The notes under the pieces were generated by a model. That model searched no databases. It saw only the letters and a program-made list of their open reading frames with translations, and was not told the DNA's origin. A stretch of DNA of 64,000 bases from an uncultured Eubacteriales bacterium. Its GTDB lineage: Bacteria > Bacillota > Clostridia > Oscillospirales > Acutalibacteraceae. Positions 57,613-64,000 of the stretch are shown here, one piece after another (position 1 is the first letter of the stretch; every line of letters begins with the position of its first letter). Position numbers and translations under genes: made by a program. The DNA lies in assembly GCA_934456435.1 (NCBI GenBank), contig CAKSHH010000002.1, positions 166,046 through 230,045 on the forward strand, in the 5' to 3' direction.

Positions 57613-59709
57613 ATGAAAACCGTACCGGAATATTTCGGATGTCTCGTTTTTGATGACAGGGTGATGAAAGCGAATTTGTCAACAGACGTTTACCGTTCTC
57701 TCAAGAGAACCATTGATGAGGGCAGAAGCCTTAATCCCGACGTGGCAAATGCAGTCGCAGAAGCAATGAAAGACTGGGCGGTTGCACACGGCGCAACTCA
57801 TTTTACCCATTGGTTCCAGCCGCTTACGGGAATCACCGCCGAGAAGCACGACAGCTTCATTTCTCCCGCTCCCGACGGCAGAGTAATTATGGAATTTTCG
57901 GGCAAGGAGCTCATTAAGGGCGAGCCCGATGCATCGTCGTTCCCCTCAGGCGGACTTCGCGCAACCTTTGAGGCAAGAGGCTATACCGCATGGGATCCGA
58001 CTTCATACGCATTCATCAAGGGCAACACCCTTTGCATTCCCACCGCTTTCTGTTCTTACGGCGGCGAGGCTCTTGACAAGAAAACTCCGCTTCTGCGTTC
58101 AATGCAGGCGCTCAACAAGCAGGCAATGAGAATCCTCAAGCTCTTCGGCAACGAGGACGTAAAGTGTGTCCGCACCTCGGTAGGTCCGGAACAGGAATAC
58201 TTCCTTGTTGACAAGGAAATGTATGAGAAGCGCAAGGATCTTAAGTTTACCGGCAGAACTCTTTTCGGTGCAAAGCCGCCCAAGGGTCAGGAAATGGACG
58301 ATCACTATTTCGGCGTTATCAAGCCGAGAGTTGCCGAATATATGGCAGACCTCAACGAAGAGCTCTGGAAGCTCGGTATCCTTGCAAAGACGGAGCACAA
58401 TGAGGTTGCTCCCGCTCAGCACGAGCTTGCACCGATTTATACAACCACCAACATTGCTACTGATCACAACCAGCTTACAATGGAGATCATGCAGAAGGTC
58501 GCCGCAAAACACGGTCTTGTTTGTCTCCTTCACGAAAAGCCGTTCGCAGGTGTAAACGGCAGCGGAAAGCATAACAACTGGTCTATGGCCACGGACACCG
58601 GTGTTAATCTCCTCACTCCCGGTGAAACCCCTTATGAAAATGCACAATTCTTGCTTTTCCTCTGCGCAGTCATCAAAGCGGTAGATGATTATCAGGACCT
58701 TCTGCGTCTCTCCGTTGCATCAGCAGGCAACGATCATCGTCTCGGTGCTAACGAGGCTCCTCCGGCAGTCGTTTCCGTATTCCTCGGTGACGAGCTTACG
58801 GAGGTTCTTGAAGCCATTGAAACCGATGCGCCGTACAACGGAGCTGAAAAGACCGTTATGAAGCTCGGCGTTCACGTTCTTCCCAAGTTCTTCCGCGACA
58901 CGACGGACAGAAACCGTACTTCACCGTTTGCTTTCACCGGCAACAAGTTTGAGTTCCGTATGCTCGGATCGGCAAACAGCATTGCCTGCACGAACATTAT
59001 GCTCAACGCCGCAGTTGCCGAGAGCCTTAAAACTTATGCCGACCGTCTTGAGGGAGTTGATGATTTTGAAACAGCTCTCCACGATATGATCAAGAAGACC
59101 ATCAAGGATCACAAGAGAATCATATTCAACGGCAACGGTTACGATGACGCATGGATCAAAGAGGCAACGGAGAAGAGAGGACTTCTCAACCTCCGCACAA
59201 CTCCCGATGCACTTCCGACCCTGCTTGAGAAGAAGAACGTCGATATGCTCACGGCACACAAGATTTTCTCACCTGCCGAGCTTGTATCACGTTATGAAAT
59301 CACCCTTGAAAACTATTGCAAGACCGTAAACATTGAGGGTCTGACAATGGTTGATATGGCAAGAAAAGAGATTATTCCTGCGGTTGAAAAGTATGTTTCC
59401 GACATTGCGTCGGCTTACAGCGCAAAGAAGAACTCCGTTCCCGGAATTTCCGTCAAGTATGAGGAGGAGATGCTCAAAAAGCTTTCCGTACTCGTTGACG
59501 AAATGGACGCGGCAACAGGTGCGCTTGAGCTTTCGCTTGTTAAGTACAACACTATCAAGGACATCACCGAGGCCTCCGAGGCTATCCGTGATGATGTAAT
59601 TCCGAAGATGTCCGTTCTTCGTATCGCCTGTGATGAGGCGGAGACGATCACGGCAGAGAGCTACTGGCCGTTCCCGACCTACGGCGATCTCCTCTTCGGC
59701 GTAAAATAA
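57613..59709 (+). CDS. glnN: Glutamine synthetase type III
   Basis: The 698-residue enzyme is of the large hexameric/dodecameric GSIII class common in gut Bacteroides and Clostridia. Seen features: FGCLVFDDRVMKANL at the start, RVIMEFSGKELIKGEPDASSFPSGGLR near 90, SVGPEQEYFLVDK near 195, KTEHNEVAPAQHELAP near 260, GVNGSGKHNNWSM near 315, RNRTSPFAFTGNKFEFRMLGSANS near 440. These are the GSIII forms of the active-site motifs. The ATG at 57613 follows AAAGGAGTG; a GTG three codons upstream is inside that site. It is not homologous along its length to glnA. Confidence 0.96.
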   Translation: MKTVPEYFGCLVFDDRVMKANLSTDVYRSLKRTIDEGRSLNPDVANAVAEAMKDWAVAHGATHFTHWFQPLTGITAEKHDSFISPAPDGRVIMEFSGKELIKGEPDASSFPSGGLRATFEARGYTAWDPTSYAFIKGNTLCIPTAFCSYGGEALDKKTPLLRSMQALNKQAMRILKLFGNEDVKCVRTSVGPEQEYFLVDKEMYEKRKDLKFTGRTLFGAKPPKGQEMDDHYFGVIKPRVAEYMADLNEELWKLGILAKTEHNEVAPAQHELAPIYTTTNIATDHNQLTMEIMQKVAAKHGLVCLLHEKPFAGVNGSGKHNNWSMATDTGVNLLTPGETPYENAQFLLFLCAVIKAVDDYQDLLRLSVASAGNDHRLGANEAPPAVVSVFLGDELTEVLEAIETDAPYNGAEKTVMKLGVHVLPKFFRDTTDRNRTSPFAFTGNKFEFRMLGSANSIACTNIMLNAAVAESLKTYADRLEGVDDFETALHDMIKKTIKDHKRIIFNGNGYDDAWIKEATEKRGLLNLRTTPDALPTLLEKKNVDMLTAHKIFSPAELVSRYEITLENYCKTVNIEGLTMVDMARKEIIPAVEKYVSDIASAYSAKKNSVPGISVKYEEEMLKKLSVLVDEMDAATGALELSLVKYNTIKDITEASEAIRDDVIPKMSVLRIACDEAETITAESYWPFPTYGDLLFGVK

Positions 59710-59737
59710 ACAGCTTCTTATTGATTTATCCTTTCTC

Positions 59738-59783
59738 GGTATCTTGGGACTGCCGCTTAACGTGACAGTCCCGAACGGATACC
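59738..59783. terminator. Hairpin after glnN, probable transcript end
   Basis: GGTATC-GGGACTG pairs with CAGTCCC-GATACC. No T run follows on either strand, so it may be a processing or weak termination site. It separates glnN from the asnB T-box. Confidence 0.4.
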
Positions 59784-59811
59784 AAGCTGATAATTGATAA
59801 GCAATAAATAA

Positions 59812-60045
59812 AAACAAAGGCGTTTGAGCCGGAAGAAGTACGGCAGAGGTTCACTTTCAGAGAGCGCGGAACGGTGGAAGCCGCGCAGCGGAAACTGTCG
59901 GAATAACATTCGGCGAGCTTCGATCCGAAAGATTTTTGAGTAGGTGAGACGGAGGTTGACCGTTAAAGCAACAGAATCTTGACAGAGATTCCAAAGAACA
60001 AAAATAGGTGGCACAGCGGGTTACGGCACCTGCCCTATTCTATGC
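59812..60045 (+). promoter_or_regulatory. T-box leader, asparagine specific
   Basis: Stem I has the AGAGAGCGCGG region (59859-59869) and the distal GGTGGAAG, and a specifier loop GGAATAACATTCGG with AAC (Asn codon, 59905-59907). Stem III is GAATCT/AGATTC (about 59975-59991). The T-box core TGGCACAGCG (60009-60018) varies from the TGGTACCGCG consensus, but its TGGC would pair with the GCCA end of a tRNA with G73, as tRNA-Asn has. AATAGG/CCTATT closes the antiterminator. No T-rich terminator follows, so the switch may work on translation or by an unusual terminator. The promoter is not clear. Confidence 0.85.
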
Positions 60046-60071
60046 TGAAAAAAATCACGGAGGATTTTATT

Positions 60072-61649
60072 ATGTGTTCAATTATGGGTTACTGCGACAG
60101 CTGTGACGATTTTGCTGAATTTAAAAAAGGATTTGACAAGACGGTGTCAAGAGGTCCCGACGACAGCCGTATCGTTGATACGGGCAGGGGACTTCTGGGC
60201 TTTCACCGTCTTTCTATTATGGGACTTACTCCCGAAGGAATGCAGCCGTTTGAGCTTGACGGAAGCTATGCGATATGCAACGGCGAGCTTTACGGATTTG
60301 AAAAGACTAAGGAAGAGCTGAGCAAGAAATACACATTCAAGAGCGGCTCGGACTGCGAGATTATCTTGCCGATGTACCGCGAGTACGGCGTCGATATGTT
60401 CAAGATGCTGGACGCTGAATTTGCGATGATAATCTATGACGCAGAGGCGGACGAGTATATCGCCGCAAGAGATCCGATCGGCATCAGACCTCTTTATTAC
60501 GGCCATGACGAAAAGGGTACGATCGTTTTCGCGAGCGAAGCAAAGAACCTTGTCGGAATGTGCAAGGACATTATGCCGTTCCCTCCGGGACACTACTACA
60601 AGGGCGGCGAGTTCCATTGTTACCGTGACATTGCCGCGGTTGATGAGGTGAGCTACGATTCGCTTGACGAAATATGCTCAAAAATTCACGATAAGCTTGT
60701 TGCGGGCGTTGAAAAAAGACTTGTCGCAGACGCGAAGGTCGGATTCCTGCTTTCGGGCGGCTTAGATTCTTCGCTTGTATGTGCAATTGCTCAGAAAAAG
60801 AGTGACAAGCCGATTCGTACATTTGCAATCGGTATGAGCGAGGATGCTATCGACCTCAAATATGCAAAGCAGGTTGCCGATTATATCGGCAGCGACCACA
60901 CCGAGGTTATTATGACGAAACAGCAGGTCCTCGATTCGCTTGACGATGTTATCCACCTGCTCGGAACATTCGATATCACCACTATCCGCGCTTCGATGGG
61001 TATGTATCTGCTTTGCAAATGGATTCACGAAAACACGGATATTCGTGTTCTTCTGACGGGTGAAATCTCCGATGAGCTTTTCGGCTACAAGTACACGGAT
61101 TTTGCTCCGTCTGCCGAGGAGTTCCAGAAAGAGTCGCAGAAGAGAATCCGCGAGCTTCACATGTATGATGTTCTGCGTGCCGACCGCTGTATTTCGGTCA
61201 ACAGCCTTGAAGCCCGTGTTCCGTTTGGTGATCTCGATTTTGTTAAGTATGTGATGTCCGTCGATCCCGAAAAGAAGCTCAATAAGTACGGCAAGGGCAA
61301 ATATCTTCTCCGCCACGCTTTTGAGGGCGACTATCTTCCCCACGACATTCTTTACCGTGAAAAAGCGGCATTTTCCGACGCGGTAGGTCACTCAATGGTT
61401 GACTACCTCAAGGAGTTTGCAAGCACATACTACACGGATGAGGAGTTCGCCGAGAATTGCGAAAAGTACAGTCACGCAAAGCCGTTCACAAAGGAATCTT
61501 TGCTTTACAGAGAGATCTTTGAGAAGTATTATCCGGGTCAGTCACAGATGATAGTTGATTTTTGGATGCCGAACAAGAGCTGGGAGGGCTGCGACGTAAA
61601 CGACCCCTCCGCGCGAGTTCTTTCAAACTACGGCGACAGCGGAAAATAA
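60072..61649 (+). CDS. asnB: Asparagine synthetase (glutamine-hydrolysing)
   Basis: The 525-residue enzyme makes asparagine from aspartate, glutamine and ATP. Met1 is followed by the nucleophile Cys2 (MCSIMGYC), the class II amidotransferase start, with RGPDDSRIVDTG and FHRLSIMG after it. The synthetase domain has the ATP loop LLSGGLDSSLVCAIA near 240 and LTGEISDELFGYKY near 340. The upstream in-frame ATG would bury Cys2 and lies in the T-box, so 60072 with its CGGAGG site is right. Control by the Asn T-box fits the product. Confidence 0.96.
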   Translation: MCSIMGYCDSCDDFAEFKKGFDKTVSRGPDDSRIVDTGRGLLGFHRLSIMGLTPEGMQPFELDGSYAICNGELYGFEKTKEELSKKYTFKSGSDCEIILPMYREYGVDMFKMLDAEFAMIIYDAEADEYIAARDPIGIRPLYYGHDEKGTIVFASEAKNLVGMCKDIMPFPPGHYYKGGEFHCYRDIAAVDEVSYDSLDEICSKIHDKLVAGVEKRLVADAKVGFLLSGGLDSSLVCAIAQKKSDKPIRTFAIGMSEDAIDLKYAKQVADYIGSDHTEVIMTKQQVLDSLDDVIHLLGTFDITTIRASMGMYLLCKWIHENTDIRVLLTGEISDELFGYKYTDFAPSAEEFQKESQKRIRELHMYDVLRADRCISVNSLEARVPFGDLDFVKYVMSVDPEKKLNKYGKGKYLLRHAFEGDYLPHDILYREKAAFSDAVGHSMVDYLKEFASTYYTDEEFAENCEKYSHAKPFTKESLLYREIFEKYYPGQSQMIVDFWMPNKSWEGCDVNDPSARVLSNYGDSGK

Positions 61650-61654
61650 TAGAG

Positions 61655-61696
61655 TATAAAAGAAACAGGCGGTTACGACCGCCTGTTTCTTTTATA
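61655..61696. terminator. Bidirectional terminator between asnB and the 61711 gene
   Basis: AAAAGAAACAGGCGG pairs with CCGCCTGTTTCTTTT around TTACGA. T runs on both strands serve both converging genes. Confidence 0.9.
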
Positions 61697-61710
61697 TTAT
61701 GGTGTTGCGT

Positions 61711-62823
61711 TTATCTACCGAAAATTCGTCCGAAAAGGATGGCGATATACAATAAAATTCTGCTGAGGAAGTCAGCCGTTTTAGAGATTACCCTGACCTC
61801 AACCTCTGTTGAAGCACCCGAAATCGGTTCCGTTACGGTGAGAGTTGTTTTGCCGATGCGCTTTCCGTGAATAACGATCATATCAAATTCGGCGTCGTAT
61901 TCCGCGGATGCTATCTTTTCGTTTTCAACTTTAACCTCAAGGTTTTTACAGTTGTATCTTGCACCGGCAGGATATATTGTCGCAAAAGCATATCCGTCTG
62001 ATCCGCGTACAACGGTAATATCATCCATCTCAATTACGTCGGCGGTAATTGTTGTTGCGTCAACAACGTGGAAAATCGGTTCGGCTTGACGCTCGCCCTC
62101 TGCATACGAGACAGACTCCGCGTAGATGCCGTACATTTCACCGGCCTTTGCTTCAAATGTAAAGTCAACAGGAAGATCATCGGAAACATAGTCGCCTTCA
62201 ATTTTTCCGTCCAAGGTCATTACGGATATCTCGGAGCAGCCGTAAGACCAGATGTTATATACGCCGTCCTCGGTGGGCTTGAGGATGAAATATTCACCCT
62301 CGCCGTCGGTTCCGTTCACCTTGTAGGATTCGCCCATCTTGATTTCACGAAGATTGTCAACCTTTGTGATGCTGAAAATGACTGTTGAATCGGGTATACG
62401 GTATTCTTCTTCTCCGAAAGAAATGGCATCGTTACTGATTCTGACGGTCAGCTCTGTTCCGCTCTTTGCCATGAAGCAATCGCTGTCTTCGCTATTGCTG
62501 AAAAAGCTGAGATCAAAATCAGGATCAAAATCAATACCGAGATCCGAAAAATCCATATAGAACAGATTTATGGACATATAGCGATCCTCGCCTGACAATA
62601 CTTCGATATCCGCGTTGGCAGACTTCTTGCCGTCGACAAGAATCTTTGCGCTGAGCTTGTACATTCCGTCCTCCGACGGAGTGAATGAATACTCCAGACT
62701 TTCTTCCCCTGTTTTGACTGTGTACTCCTCGCCGAGTGTGATGGCGGGGTTGGCGGCGAATGCGATCATTGAGAATGAACACATCATGATAACCGCGAGC
62801 AAAATGCTGAGTGCTTTTTTCAT
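61711..62823 (-). CDS. Secreted or membrane-tethered beta-rich protein
   Basis: The 370-residue protein has a cleavable signal peptide (MKKALSILLAVIMMCSFSMIAFAANPA, cleavage after AFA). Two similar beta domains follow: EYTVKTGEESLEYSFTPSEDGMYKLSAK and SYKVNGTDGEGEYFILKPTEDGVYNIWSYG, resembling pre-peptidase C-terminal type domains. A Big2-like domain then has DITVVRGSDGYAFATIYPAGARYNCKNLEVKV. The tail is hydrophobic with arginines (SRILLYIAILFGRIFGR), which could tether it to the membrane. Function is unknown; an extracellular location is likely. Confidence 0.8.
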   Translation of the reverse strand: MKKALSILLAVIMMCSFSMIAFAANPAITLGEEYTVKTGEESLEYSFTPSEDGMYKLSAKILVDGKKSANADIEVLSGEDRYMSINLFYMDFSDLGIDFDPDFDLSFFSNSEDSDCFMAKSGTELTVRISNDAISFGEEEYRIPDSTVIFSITKVDNLREIKMGESYKVNGTDGEGEYFILKPTEDGVYNIWSYGCSEISVMTLDGKIEGDYVSDDLPVDFTFEAKAGEMYGIYAESVSYAEGERQAEPIFHVVDATTITADVIEMDDITVVRGSDGYAFATIYPAGARYNCKNLEVKVENEKIASAEYDAEFDMIVIHGKRIGKTTLTVTEPISGASTEVEVRVISKTADFLSRILLYIAILFGRIFGR

Positions 62824-62960
62824 AGTTTTTCTCCTTTACGTTTATTTTAAAGGGGAATTGCCCCTCCTTTTCGGAATCCCGATGTTACAAAGAACAGGTA
62901 ACTGCCGATAAAAGCACTGAAATTTACCGACTGTTGCTAAATGCAAGATTCCTTACTTAT

Positions 62961-62989
62961 TTTATAACTTATTTCGGAAAATAAATCAA
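62961..62989 (-). promoter_or_regulatory. Promoter of the secreted-protein gene
   Basis: Leftward TTGATT (62984-62989), 17 bases, TATAAA (62961-62966). The leader also has a GGGG/CCCC hairpin at about 62848-62870 before the AAAGGAG ribosome site. Confidence 0.55.
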
Positions 62990-63019
62990 GCGTTTTATGA
63001 AAAAATTATACAATTTGCT

Positions 63020-63052
63020 AAAAAATCCCCCGTGCCATAAAAACACGGGGGA
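63020..63052 (-). terminator. Terminator after the DUF554 gene
   Basis: Leftward, CCCCCGTG pairs with CACGGGGG, then ATTTTTTA. Confidence 0.9.
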
Positions 63053-63074
63053 CGGCTTAATTTGTAATTGTTGA

Positions 63075-63800
63075 TTAAATATTGACCGGGATAAACGCTA
63101 TCGCAACTGCAATAATAAGAGAGGGGAGCAGGTTGGCAACCTTTATTCTCTTGTCCCAAACCGTGTTGAGCCCGACGCAGAAAATCAGAATTGAGCCGAC
63201 AAGAGAAAGATTTGCGAGTGCCGCGTCGGTCATCAGCGGCTTTATCAGTCTTGCGAGGGCGGTTATAACACCCTGAAAAACGGCAACAGGAATGGCGGAA
63301 AACGCACAGCCTTTTCCGAGCGAGCAGGTCATTACAATTATGATAACAAAGTCAAGTATCGCCTTGGTCACAAGCACGGAATAATCACCGGTGAGTCCGT
63401 CGCGGATCGAACCGACTACCGCCATTGCACCGATGCAGACGGTCAGCGAAGCCGTGACAAATCCGTCAACAAAGGTTTTGTCTTTTGCGTTGCCCGTTTT
63501 GATTTTCAGCCACTCGCCGAACCGCTCAAACCAATGCTCAATGTTCAGTATTTCGCCGATCAGCGCGCCCAGGGCAATGCTTATGACAACAAACATCGAC
63601 TTGCCCGAAGACACGGAGGTGCCCGAAATTTTCAGCATACCCTCCATCGCTCCGGCTATGCCGATAAAGAGGACACATATACCGCAGGCTCTCAAGAGTG
63701 TTTCCTGATATCTCTCCTTGAGAAATTTTCCGAAAAAGTGACCGAATATTCCGCCGAGAATTATCGCCGCAGAATTGATTATTGTGCCGAGACCTACCAT
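63075..63800 (-). CDS. DUF554-family membrane protein
   Basis: The 241-residue protein has about seven hydrophobic segments. It starts MVGLGTIINSAAIILGGIFGHFFGKFLKERYQETL, the DUF554 (YdfK/YqgA) opening, and continues VVISIALGALIGEILNIEHWFERFGEWLK, then FVTASLTVCIGAMAVVGSIRDGLTGD and a C-terminal GLNTVWDKRIKVANLLPSLIIA. The family is thought to be a transporter but has no proven substrate. It is monocistronic with a strong terminator. Confidence 0.88.
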   Translation of the reverse strand: MVGLGTIINSAAIILGGIFGHFFGKFLKERYQETLLRACGICVLFIGIAGAMEGMLKISGTSVSSGKSMFVVISIALGALIGEILNIEHWFERFGEWLKIKTGNAKDKTFVDGFVTASLTVCIGAMAVVGSIRDGLTGDYSVLVTKAILDFVIIIVMTCSLGKGCAFSAIPVAVFQGVITALARLIKPLMTDAALANLSLVGSILIFCVGLNTVWDKRIKVANLLPSLIIAVAIAFIPVNI

Positions 63801-63882
63801 GATTGTTCCTCCGTGCCGAAAGTGTGGTTTGATTATATAATAACGGCGGAAAAAAGTCTATACTAAATTTTCAATTTTTGTA

Positions 63883-63911
63883 TTGACATAAAGCTTAAAT
63901 TATGATAAAAT
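63883..63911 (+). promoter_or_regulatory. Promoter of the tRNA-Ser gene
   Basis: TTGACA (63883-63888), 17 bases, TAAAAT (63906-63911), 12 bases before the tRNA. Confidence 0.8.
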
Positions 63912-63923
63912 ATCCGAGCATTA

Positions 63924-64000
63924 GGAGAGATACCGAAGTGGTTATAACGGAACGGTCTTGAAAACCGTCGTACGGCAACGTACCGTGGGTTCGAATCCCA
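63924..64000 (+). tRNA. tRNA-Ser (UGA), cut by the window end
   Basis: Acceptor 5' strand GGAGAGA, D arm, anticodon arm ACGGT-CTTGAAA-ACCGT with anticodon TGA at 63959-63961, a long variable arm (CGTACGG...CGTACCG) as in serine tRNAs, and T arm TGGGTTCGAATCCCA. The 3' acceptor strand lies beyond the window. Confidence 0.93.

Noticed and set aside
59812..59840. asnB leader as a third member of the AAAGGCG attenuator group
   Set aside because: It also begins AAAGGCGTTTGAG, but here the bases form the foot of T-box stem I and no terminator closes on them, so the likeness is probably chance.
1..64000. CRISPR arrays, prophage, IS transposases, integrases, rRNA
   Set aside because: No regularly spaced direct repeats, no cas, phage or transposase-like translation and no rRNA sequence were seen on either strand.

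Overview
The window is a gene-dense bacterial chromosome segment. It suggests a Clostridia-type gut Firmicute close to Ruminococcus/Oscillospiraceae (inference). The reasons are the Firmicutes gene orders rimP-nusA-ylxR-ylxQ-infB-rbfA-nrnA and ylxM-ffh-rpsP-khpA, T-box leaders, short AGGAGG ribosome sites, promoters of the TTGACA-17-TATAAT kind, and a type III glutamine synthetase lying beside a type I enzyme paired with an ANTAR regulator. No phage, IS transposase, CRISPR array or rRNA was seen. One tRNA-Ser runs off the right edge.

Layout. 0-2.6 kb: lysC and hom (aspartate-family amino acids). 2.8-6.7 kb: an AI-2E/YtvI-type membrane protein, an XRE repressor and three small envelope or zinc-ribbon proteins. 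6.9-9.3 kb: zapA and a U32 peptidase. 9.6-12 kb: glycogen phosphorylase. 12.1-23.5 kb: a long leftward run (unknown gene, gyrB, gyrA, DUF6056 membrane protein, mgsA, zinc-ribbon membrane protein, hisS, aspS). 23.7-25.2 kb: ddl and a DUF1934 gene. 25.2-25.9 kb: a mosaic of repeats. 25.9-31.1 kb: argS, a DUF2079 membrane protein and a DUF5058 transporter-like pair. 31.2-37.1 kb: the translation/transcription-factor operon. 37.2-38.7 kb: a GPH/MFS sugar transporter. 38.8-42.6 kb: a Phe T-box and pheST. 42.7-47.4 kb: a polysaccharide flippase, 5-formyl-THF cyclo-ligase and a domain-permuted GH3 glucosidase. 47.4-49.8 kb: the SRP/S16 operon. 49.9-51.9 kb: two AT-rich surface-polysaccharide genes. 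52-52.3 kb: a free-standing C-terminal piece of formate-THF ligase. 52.4-61.6 kb: a nitrogen block (pyrG, ANTAR regulator, glnA, glnN, asnB) in which every product consumes or makes glutamine. 61.7-64 kb: a secreted protein, a DUF554 membrane protein and tRNA-Ser.

How it works together. The 52-62 kb block is the most coherent system: two unrelated glutamine synthetases, glutamine-dependent CTP and asparagine synthesis, and an RNA-binding ANTAR protein whose receiver domain lacks the phospho-acceptor Asp. Both synthetase leaders carry a terminator hairpin directly at the predicted transcript start, opening with AAAGGCG. The glnN leader also holds two tandem structured repeats with compensatory changes and a second terminator abutting the ribosome site. 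asnB has its own asparagine T-box. Together this looks like RNA-level control of nitrogen assimilation (inference).

Other unusual points: the two AT-rich surface genes are bracketed by two diverged copies of one promoter-plus-5'-hairpin module; a dispersed TTAAGACA-ended element family occurs at 1.3, 6.7 and 37.1 kb; and near-identical repeat blocks at 25.6 and 57.0 kb lie in opposite orientation about 31 kb apart. All calls were made by eye from the sequence and translations; no database search was run.
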